Below, one piece after another: positions 6,215 through 12,846 of a stretch of 12,846 nucleotides of DNA. The DNA comes from Candidatus Aminicenantota bacterium. Lineage in GTDB: Bacteria > Acidobacteriota > Aminicenantia > UBA2199. The notes below the pieces were generated by a model. It searched no databases, had not been told where the DNA came from, and saw only the letters and a list, made by a program, of their open reading frames with translations. The DNA lies in assembly GCA_023136725.1 (NCBI GenBank), contig JAGLQR010000021.1, positions 1 to 12,846 on the forward strand. Reading direction: 5' to 3'. Numbering within the stretch: the first letter of the stretch is position 1; every line of letters starts with the position of its first letter. The position numbers and the translations under genes were made by a program.

Positions 6215-7975
6215 TTATTTTTTCTTGTCAGAAAATTCTATATTTAATTCTTCAAGCTGTCTACCGGAGACTGTGGAAGGGGATCCGGTCAGCAGGCAGA
6301 GTGAGGAAGTTGTCTTTGGAAATGATATTACTTCTCTTATCGATTCCTCTCCGGTTAAGAGCATGACTATCCTGTCCATTCCGAGTGCAATTCCGAGATG
6401 AGGAGGTGCACCGAATTTTAAGGCATTTATAAAAAATCCGAATTTTTCATCGATCTCCTCATCCGAGAGTTTTAATAATCTGAAGATCTTTCTCTGAAGG
6501 TCTATATTGTTGATCCTCCTGCTTCCACCTCCGATCTCTACTCCGTTCAGAACCAGATCGTATGCGATCGAGTTCACTTTCAGAGGATCGGAATCAAGGA
6601 GATCGATCTCATCGAGCTTTGGAGATGTGAATGGATGATGGTTTGAGTCAAACCTCTGTTCGTCTTCATTATAGAAGAACAATGGGAAATCCACTACCCA
6701 TAAAAATTCAAGTTTATCTTTATCTATCATATCTTTGCCAAGATATTCTCTCAGCCTTCCTGTGAGGTTCAATGCCTGCTCTTTCGGGCCTCCTATCAGG
6801 AAAACAATATCACTCTCCCCGACAGATTCGGCTTTAAAGAATTTTTCTATGGACGAGCTGTCAATTTTTAAAGAAGATTTGAACCCCTCTTCACCTTTTT
6901 TCATCCATATGGCTCCTGCTCCACCCAATTCTCTTATATACTCGTTTATATTATCAAGAATTTTTCTTGAGTATCCTGATCCATTTTCAAGGATAAGGCC
7001 TTTTATAACATCCCCTTTACTTATGATCGAGTCAAGAATATTTGATCCCAGTGATCCCGAGTTTGATGTAAAGTCCCTGATCTCAAGAGGAATTCTCAGA
7101 TCGGGTTTGTCGGAACCGTATTTTTCCATTACCTCTTCATAAGTTTTTATAAGAAACTTACCTCCTGATATCTTTTCCATTGATAGAAAAAATGTTTTTT
7201 ATCATATCCTTCGATGATTTCAAAAAGCTCTTCAGGCTCACCAAAGCTCATTTCTATATCGATCTGGGTAAATTCCGGTTGTCTGTCTGCTCTGAGATCT
7301 TCATCCCTGAAGCATTTTACTATCTGATAATACCTCTCAAATCCGGATATCATCAATAATTGTTTGAACAGCTGCGGGGATTGAGGAAGAGCGAACATTT
7401 TTCCTTTATAAATTCTGGAGGGGACCAGATAATCACGGGCTCCTTCCGGGGTGGCTTTAGTAAGCATGGGTGTTTCAATATCAAGAAATCCCTTTGAGTT
7501 CAGATAATTTCTGACATTAAGATTAACTTCGCTTCTGATCCTGAAATTTTTCTGGAGTTTACTATTCCTGAGATCAAGATATCTATACCTGAACCTGAGT
7601 TCTTCAGAAACATCATCATTGTTTTCGGGGAAGAATGGTGGGAGTTCCGATGAATTCAGAATAGTGATGTTTTCCGCAATTAATTCGATATTACCGGTAA
7701 ACATTTCAGGGTTCGGATTAGATCTTTGTATCACCTGTCCCGCTCACTGCGATGACATATTCATTGTTGATCTCCTTTATCAAATCCTTATCAGCAAAGT
7801 TTTCATTGATGACTATCTGAAGTATTCCCTCTCTGTCTCTAAGATCGATAAATGTAAGTCCTCCAAGTTCCCTTTTTTTATTAACCCATCCGTAAACTAT
7901 AATTTCTTTGTCGAGATATTTCTCGTTTATTTGTCCGCAATATAGATCTCTCTTTAACAATTTTTCTTCAGCCAT
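6215..7975 (-). CDS. aspS: Aspartyl-tRNA synthetase, reading frame broken by three apparent +1 insertions (585 aa when repaired)
   Basis: Charges tRNA-Asp with aspartate (class II). From the ATG at 7975 the OB-fold anticodon domain reads CGQIN..GWVNKKRELGGLTFIDLRDREG. The catalytic domain follows, with motif 2 FRDEDLRADRQPEFTQIDIE, the GAD insertion, HHPFTSP, and motif 3 GAPPHLGIALGMDR. The end resembles other bacterial AspRS (ISFPKTTSSLCLLTG...QLEELNIEF). Continuity requires shifting +1 three times: near 7734-7735, 7206-7208 and 7160-7166. Three shifts restore the original frame, so first and last segments share one frame. Conserved residues on both sides of each break are intact. Leu37 in the RELGG motif corresponds to the position that is His in some non-discriminating enzymes, so it may be tRNA-Asp specific. 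GGAGG (7986-7990) precedes the start, and the gene overlaps the repaired hisS by 22 bp. Confidence 0.9.
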
Positions 7976-9205
7976 TTGTCCAGGTCCTCCCTTCCTATTT
8001 TGATCTGTTCTCTCGTTTGCATATTTTTTATCGAAATTTCATTATTTGCAAGTTCTTCTTCTGCAAGGATCAGTGTGAAATCTGCACCCAGTTTTATCCC
8101 TTTCTGTAAGTTGTTTGCCAAATTTTTTTGATGAATAATCCTGGTAAATTATATAACCTTTCTTTCTTAATTGATTTGAAAGTTTGAAAGCTTCAGCCAT
8201 TGCATCGTCTCCCTGATAAGCAATGAATAATTTCTTTGTATCATCAGAAGGCGGAGTATCCATATTGAGAAGAATTCTTTCGATGCCTCCCGAGAATCCT
8301 ATTCCGGGCAGGTCCTGCCCTCCGAGTTCTTTTACAAGGTTGTTATATCTTCCTCCGCCGAGAATGGCATTCTGGGCCCCCAGCTTTGAAGATGTAATTT
8401 CAAAAGCAGTTTTTGTGTAATAGTCCAACCCCCTTACAAGTTTCTTGTTCTCAGTGAACTCCAGCCCGAGGAGTTGAAGATTGTTCTTTACCTCTTTATA
8501 GTGTGAACTGCAATCTGCACAAAGATGATCGGTTATATTCGGCAGGGTATCAGCGAGGGTTATACAAGACTCCACTTTGCAGTCAAAAATTCTCAGTGGA
8601 TTAGTGTCTATCTTTCTCTGACAATCGGAGCAGAAATGCTCTCTGTTTTCCTTTGCTTCAATTGTCAGCTTTTCAAGATACCCGGGCCTGCAGTCGGAAC
8701 ATCCTACAGAGTTAATAAAAAGTTTCATGTTGGTTATATTCAGTGTTTCTAAAAAATCCAGAGCTGAAAATATCACTTCTGCATCAACATAAGGGGAATT
8801 ATCACCGAATACCTCAACACCGAATTGATGAAATTGTCTGTATCGCCCTTTCTGGGGTTTATCATATCTGAACATGGGGCCGATATAAAAAAATCTGTGC
8901 GGGAAGAGCTCATTCATGAGATTGTGTTCAATCAATGACCTGACAACAGAAGCGGTGTTCTCCGGACGGAGTGTCATACTCCTTCCTGCCTTATCTTCAA
9001 ATGTATACATCTCTTTCTGAACAACTTCGGTTTCGTTTCCTATTCCCCTTGAGAATAGTTCACTCCTTTCGAATATGGGAGTTCTGATCTCATTATAGCT
9101 GAATAGCCTGAAGTATTTTCTTATACGATCTTCAAAATATTGCCATTTTTCAACTTCAGGAGAGTAGATATCTTTCGTTCCCTTCGGCGCATTTAATTTA
9201 TTCAT
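7954..9205 (-). CDS. hisS: Histidyl-tRNA synthetase with apparent +1 frameshift in the anticodon-binding domain (416 aa when repaired)
   Basis: Charges tRNA-His with histidine (class II). The N-terminus MNKLNAPKGTKDIYSPE and RTPIFE are typical; motif 2 surrounds R113 (FYIGPMFRYDKPQKGRYRQF), followed by the HisRS-specific LVRGLDYYT (257-265) and GGGRYNNL (283-290), and motif 3 GIGFSGGIERILL (301-313). An insertion carries eight cysteines in four pairs (C169/C172, C192/C195, C209/C214, C229/C232), a pattern found in a subset of bacterial HisRS and suggestive of zinc. The uninterrupted frame stops at 8042 with an atypical tail. After the A7 run at 8123-8129 the +1 frame reads NLANNLQKGIKLGADFTLI and on to DKWLKKNC, stopping at 7954-7956, which is the expected anticodon-binding domain. 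Removing one A joins the two. The start overlaps the sulfatase stop as ATGA. Confidence 0.92.
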
Positions 9206-10785
9206 AGGTACCCCAATGATTTCAATATATCTTCGTGTATCCTTTTTCTCTTTCCGATCTTACCCTTTGTTGCAGTTATCGATCTTGAGATACTGAGGAT
9301 CGATTTTAATAATTTCGATCTTGATTGTTCGGAAATGTTCTTATTATTGGTAATAGTGCCTGAATGATCATTTTCCAGATCGATGTATTCTATTCTGTTT
9401 TCTGATCTCCCGGGGTAGAATAATATCTGGTTTGGGAATTCGATCACTGAGAAAGCATCGAAATATGCTTCGGGAGAGAATGTTTCCAATATGAGTTTAT
9501 TATCACCTTTTGAAGATATAACAGAACTACCCTGCATGAATTCCGGCTTCTTTATTCCTGCCATTTCAAGGATCGTAGGTGCAATGTTCAGGTTGGATGT
9601 AAGATCGCTTCTTATCTCCCCATTTTTGATCCCTTTTCCATATATAATAAAGGGTACATGTGAATATATCTTATTCAGATAATGGATGTGTCCGTAATGA
9701 TCAAGGTATTCGCCAAATCCTTCACCATGATCTCCTACAACCAGAATAATTGATCTGCTGAGAATTTTTTCTTCTTTCAGAAAATTGATAAGTTCTCCAA
9801 TATGATGATCCAGATATTTTACACTTTCCAGATATAGTTTCTTCTTACTGCTGTTATCCTCATTAAGAGTGTATAAAAAACTGAGATTCACTCTTGCAGG
9901 CTTCCCGCTGTTGTTAATAATTGTAAAAACAGATTCAAGGTCCTCTGAAAAATAATTATTAGCTTTATTTCCCTTCAAACGCCAGTTGGCGGGATAAACA
10001 ACGTTAATGTTCTCCGGGTCCTCTGTTTCAAATATCAGATCCGAGTAAGTAATGCCGGTAATGCTTAATCCGGGATCACTCTCTATCTGTGATGCGACCT
10101 TTGATATGAACTTTATTTTTGTCTTCCCAGGCTTAAGTTCAATACTCTTTTTCACAAGAGGATAAAGGCTGTTGCTGATCGAAAATATATTAGTGTTATC
10201 CGACCATATCTCAAATTTGCCATCAAAATAGGGAGGGAAATATGGCTCATGAGGGTCAGAATAATGGGCCCATATAAATGATCTTTTGTCTTTCATTTCC
10301 TTTATCAGGGGGAAAAGGTCCCGGTTAACTTCCTCTGCTGATTTTGTCCATACAGATGGTAAAAAATTCTCAATATAATTATCAAATCCCCTGTCCAGGC
10401 CGAAATCATTTTTTAATACTCCGAGTGAGATCACTGCAGCTGTCCTGAATCCGTTCTTTTTCATCAATTGTGTCAGGGATGGATGCCGGGCGTTGTTAAC
10501 CTGCCCGTTGTTGTACAACCGCAGATCATGGGGATATTGTGAATAGAACATTGAAGCGTGTGAAGGGAGAGTGATCGGAATGACTGAATAGCAATTATTG
10601 AAAGTTGTTCCTCCGGATGAAAGTAATGCAATATTAGGTGTTTCCATATTCCCGATACTGTAATTAACGGCATCAGCTCTCATCGTATCAATTGTTATGA
10701 GGAATATGTGAGATGCCCTGCTATTTCTGCATCCTGTGAATGAGAGAACCAGTGTAAGAACAATGATCAGCTTTGTAAATTTCAT
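9202..10785 (-). CDS. Lipoprotein of the sulfatase / alkaline-phosphatase superfamily with Thr nucleophile position (527 aa)
   Basis: An N-terminal signal KLIIVLTLVLSFTGC ends in a lipobox-like cysteine (C19), so the protein is probably exported and membrane-anchored. The sulfatase fold follows: ITIDTMRAD with metal ligand D33, the nucleophile region PITLPSHASM with T72, HYSDPHEPYFPP, and GDHGEGFGE with D352/H353, then H363 and H366. Classical sulfatases have Cys or Ser in CxPxR for formylglycine; here the position is Thr and the Arg is His (T-L-P-S-H). Thr is the nucleophile in phosphotransferases such as LtaS and EptA, so phosphoester or phosphotransfer chemistry is as likely as sulfate hydrolysis. 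About 130 residues (190-318), predicted beta-rich, interrupt the fold. The C-terminal LKSLGYL ending is common in this subgroup. It overlaps its neighbours on both sides as ATGA. Substrate unknown. Confidence 0.85.
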   Translation of the reverse strand: MKFTKLIIVLTLVLSFTGCRNSRASHIFLITIDTMRADAVNYSIGNMETPNIALLSSGGTTFNNCYSVIPITLPSHASMFYSQYPHDLRLYNNGQVNNARHPSLTQLMKKNGFRTAAVISLGVLKNDFGLDRGFDNYIENFLPSVWTKSAEEVNRDLFPLIKEMKDKRSFIWAHYSDPHEPYFPPYFDGKFEIWSDNTNIFSISNSLYPLVKKSIELKPGKTKIKFISKVASQIESDPGLSITGITYSDLIFETEDPENINVVYPANWRLKGNKANNYFSEDLESVFTIINNSGKPARVNLSFLYTLNEDNSSKKKLYLESVKYLDHHIGELINFLKEEKILSRSIILVVGDHGEGFGEYLDHYGHIHYLNKIYSHVPFIIYGKGIKNGEIRSDLTSNLNIAPTILEMAGIKKPEFMQGSSVISSKGDNKLILETFSPEAYFDAFSVIEFPNQILFYPGRSENRIEYIDLENDHSGTITNNKNISEQSRSKLLKSILSISRSITATKGKIGKRKRIHEDILKSLGYL

Positions 10786-11261
10786 TCGCTAAAACCCTCT
10801 TTCATTTTTTCGTAAACATGGTAAATATCATAAGACACTACTTTAGTGTTACCTATCACACCCATATAGTTGGCATCACCGTTCCATCTCGGGACGACAT
10901 GAAGGTGGGCGTGTTCTTTGATTCCTGCCCCTGCCGCACCGCCTATATTCATCCCGATATTGAATCCGTCGGGAGAGAAATTCTTTTTCAGTATACTTAT
11001 AGCTCTATTCATTAAATTCCATAATTCAATGGAAGATTCCGGAGATATCTTTTCCGGGGAATTGATGTGATCGTAAGGAACTATCATAAGGTGCCCGGAA
11101 CTATAAGGATATTTGTTCAATATTACGAAAAATTCATCACCCAGATAACAGATCAGAGAATCCCGGCTCAGTTTTTTCGGGAGGTTACAGAATATACAGC
11201 CTTTTTTTTTGCCAGAACTGGAAATAAAATCCCATCTCCACGGAGCTGACAGAAATTTCAT
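10782..11261 (-). CDS. HIT-family protein, Ap4A phosphorylase/hydrolase-like (159 aa)
   Basis: Nucleotide hydrolase or transferase acting on dinucleoside polyphosphates or related adenylated substrates. The family start LSAPWRWDFI is followed by a CIFC pair (22-25) that could bind zinc, FVILNKYPYSSGHLMIVPYDH, and the histidine triad H117-A-H119-L-H121-V-V followed by PRWNGDANYM. H119 is the expected catalytic residue of the triad. The PRWNGD tail places it in the branch often annotated as HIT domain/AP-4-A phosphorylase. Length is normal. Its ATG overlaps the rpsA stop and its stop overlaps the sulfatase start, each as ATGA, so translation is likely coupled. Its position beside aminoacyl-tRNA synthetase genes is suggestive, because those enzymes can produce Ap4A as a side product, but this is only circumstantial. 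Confidence 0.93.
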   Translation of the reverse strand: MKFLSAPWRWDFISSSGKKKGCIFCNLPKKLSRDSLICYLGDEFFVILNKYPYSSGHLMIVPYDHINSPEKISPESSIELWNLMNRAISILKKNFSPDGFNIGMNIGGAAGAGIKEHAHLHVVPRWNGDANYMGVIGNTKVVSYDIYHVYEKMKEGFSE

Positions 11262-12846
11262 TTCTTTTTATCTAATGCACTCTCAAAGAGATCTCCTACG
11301 GTAGTAATCGATTCGTTTTCGGACTTACCATATTTTTCAAGATCCTCTTTATCTTTCTTCCTTTTCAATTCTCTGAAACTCAGATAGACTCTTTTTCTGG
11401 TTCTGTCTGTAGATTGGACTACCACTTCATATTCAGTACCTGTAAGGAATTTTTCCTTAGCTTCTTCAAAAGTGATCTTTTTTTCATCTATCTCGCCAAG
11501 ACGGATGAAACCTTCGATGAATTCACTTATCTCACATCTGATCCCTGTTTCAGTAACCGCTTTAACCTTCACATTAATTTTGTTCCCGGGCTTATGTGTA
11601 GCAAAAAATTTATTCCATTGATCTTCATGAAGCTGTTTATATCCAAGCTTTACTTTATAGTTCATGTCAAGATCATCGCTGATGATCATTGCTTTGATTT
11701 TTTCCTTTTCTTTGAGGTAATCTTCAGGCGAGTCAATTCTAAAATAACATATGTCAGATATTTTGATCACACCTTCTATCCCCTTTGCAAGCTCAACAAA
11801 AACACGTGATTTGATTATCTTCTTAACGAGGCCATCAACAATTTCACCCTTGTTATGATTTTCCATATATTTGAGTTCTGGCCTCATTCCGAGTTGTTTC
11901 AAGCCGAGCTTGATCCTTCTCTCATCCGGGTTAAGCTCTATAACCTGAACCCACATCCTTTCTCCAACTCCTACATATTCTTCTACGGATTTTGGTTTCC
12001 CTTCCCAGGTAAGGTCTGATATGTGAAGTAATCCTTCAACTCCTTCTTCAAGTTCGATGAAAGCTCCGAAATCTACAGTTTTCATAACTTTTGCCTCAAG
12101 GCGATGTCCAACCGGATATTTATCTTTAATATCAATCCATGGATCCTGATATTTTTGTTTCAGTCCGAGAGATACTTTGTTGTTCTCTTTATCAATGCTG
12201 AGAACTTTTACTTCCAGTTCATCATCTTTCCTCAATTTTTCCTTGGGGTGGTTAATTCTGCTGTAAGAAATATTATCCTTATGAAGAAGGCCGTCAATAG
12301 CTCCTATATTCACAAAAGCACCGTAATCTTCAATCCTTGTGACGACACCTTTCAATAAGTCACCTTCTTTTAAAGTGGAAAAAAGACTTTCAAGCTCCTT
12401 TGATCTCTCTTCCTCCATAAGGATTCTTCTTGACAATACTCCGGATTTTTCCTTAGGATTAAGCTTTACAACCTTGAAATCAAACTTTTTTCCTACAAGG
12501 CTGTTAGGATTTTTTACTTTTCTGATATCTGCCTGTGTCATAGGCAGGAACATTTCAGCTCCTGCATCAACTTTAAAACCTCTGCCATCAATGGAAACAT
12601 TCATGATCCTTCCGGGAATTGTTGAATTGTTATCATAAGCATCAGAGATCTTTTTCCACCCTTCAGCCCGATCCACATTCTTTTTTGAAACAATAAGATA
12701 TCCCTGTTTCATGTTTACATTCTGGCATACAACGGTTACGTTATCTCCTATCTTATGGTTGAAGTTACCTTCCCAGTCGAGAAGTTCCTCTTTATTTAAT
12801 ATCCCTTCTGTTTTCTGCCCTATATCCACTATAACATTATTATCAA
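11258..12846 (-). CDS. rpsA: 30S ribosomal protein S1, 5' end cut by window edge (528 aa visible)
   Basis: Binds mRNA and helps its recruitment to the 30S subunit. The visible part holds one partial and five complete S1/OB-fold repeats. The first repeat is entered in mid-domain (DNNVIVDIGQKTEG). The complete ones begin near TIPGRIMNV, GDLLKGVVTRIEDYGAFV, GHRLEAKVMKTVDFGAFIEL, GEIVDGLVKKI and GNKINVKVKAV. Repeats 3 and 4 keep the DYGAFV/DFGAFIE and GLLH signatures best. Repeats 5 and 6 are more divergent, as usual. The GTG at 12829 is not the true start: the frame stays open to the window edge and the residues before it complete the S1 strand VIVDIG. The tail ends TVGDLFESALDKKK, and the stop overlaps the HIT start as ATGA. 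Six repeats in total match rpsA. Confidence 0.95.
   Translation of the reverse strand, partial: DNNVIVDIGQKTEGILNKEELLDWEGNFNHKIGDNVTVVCQNVNMKQGYLIVSKKNVDRAEGWKKISDAYDNNSTIPGRIMNVSIDGRGFKVDAGAEMFLPMTQADIRKVKNPNSLVGKKFDFKVVKLNPKEKSGVLSRRILMEEERSKELESLFSTLKEGDLLKGVVTRIEDYGAFVNIGAIDGLLHKDNISYSRINHPKEKLRKDDELEVKVLSIDKENNKVSLGLKQKYQDPWIDIKDKYPVGHRLEAKVMKTVDFGAFIELEEGVEGLLHISDLTWEGKPKSVEEYVGVGERMWVQVIELNPDERRIKLGLKQLGMRPELKYMENHNKGEIVDGLVKKIIKSRVFVELAKGIEGVIKISDICYFRIDSPEDYLKEKEKIKAMIISDDLDMNYKVKLGYKQLHEDQWNKFFATHKPGNKINVKVKAVTETGIRCEISEFIEGFIRLGEIDEKKITFEEAKEKFLTGTEYEVVVQSTDRTRKRVYLSFRELKRKKDKEDLEKYGKSENESITTVGDLFESALDKKK

Noticed and set aside
6195..6215. Possible intrinsic terminator after aspS
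   Set aside because: The stem is only about five base pairs with a wobble and an 11-nt loop, and the T stretch is short (TAATTTT). It is too weak to call.
7147..7734. Middle and last segments of aspS as separate genes
   Set aside because: They are consecutive parts of one AspRS. Their apparent GTG and ATG starts fall in mid-domain.
7160..8129. Programmed frameshifting as a shared explanation for the hisS and aspS breaks
   Set aside because: Four independent +1 events in two adjacent housekeeping genes, at four unrelated sequences, is not a known arrangement. Local sequence error is simpler.
9202..10785. Classical arylsulfatase annotation
   Set aside because: The formylglycine motif is absent (T-L-P-S-H), so naming a sulfate ester substrate is not justified.
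12827..12829. GTG as the start codon of the S1 gene
   Set aside because: The frame remains open to the window edge and the preceding codons (DNNVI) complete an S1 strand, so the gene simply continues outside the window.
1..12846. tRNA, rRNA, CRISPR array, IS element or prophage genes
   Set aside because: No repeat-spacer pattern, transposase, integrase or conserved RNA sequence was seen on either strand. Plus-strand open frames are shadows of the minus-strand genes.

Overview
This is an AT-rich bacterial window in which every recognisable gene lies on the minus strand, so transcription runs from the right edge to the left. A six-repeat ribosomal protein S1, bacterial-type aspartyl- and histidyl-tRNA synthetases, and a lipobox on the sulfatase-like protein indicate a bacterium, probably a diderm. 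The combination of Roadblock/LC7 proteins, a PATAN (DUF4388) response regulator, an orphan ParA and an ODP-like metallo-beta-lactamase-fold protein is typical of environmental lineages. The sequence alone does not let me assign a phylum.

Right half (about 12846 to 6215): a tightly packed translation-related operon. The order is rpsA (its 5' end is cut by the window edge), a HIT-family nucleotide hydrolase/transferase, a lipoprotein of the sulfatase/phosphotransferase superfamily, hisS and aspS. The first three junctions are 4-bp ATGA overlaps, and the repaired hisS overlaps aspS by 22 bp. hisS carries one apparent single-base insertion and aspS carries three, all within about 970 bp. The remaining genes are clean. 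This patch is either a local consensus error or very recent decay.

About 6214 to 6070: an intergenic region with the best promoter in the window (TTGAAT, 17 bp, TATAAT, with an extended -10 TG), flanked by two short palindromes.

Left half (about 6069 to 171): a six-gene signalling operon. It encodes a Roadblock/LC7 protein, an ODP/flavodiiron-like MBL-fold protein with di-metal ligands, a REC-PATAN response regulator, a ParA-type ATPase, a second Roadblock-like protein with a long polar N-terminus that overlaps parA, and a soluble PAS-PAS-HisKA-HATPase-REC-Hpt hybrid kinase. No Ras-like MglA GTPase, ParB, CheA or receptor lies in the window. My reading is a cytoplasmic sensory/positioning module: the kinase and possibly the ODP-like protein sense redox state or gas, the phosphorelay feeds the PATAN regulator, and ParA with the Roadblock proteins forms a spatial switch. 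This is the most interesting system here. Its function is inference.

Left edge (1 to 125): the start of a DUF2892/YgaP-type small membrane protein, with its own promoter placed so close to the ATG that its message would be leaderless or nearly so.
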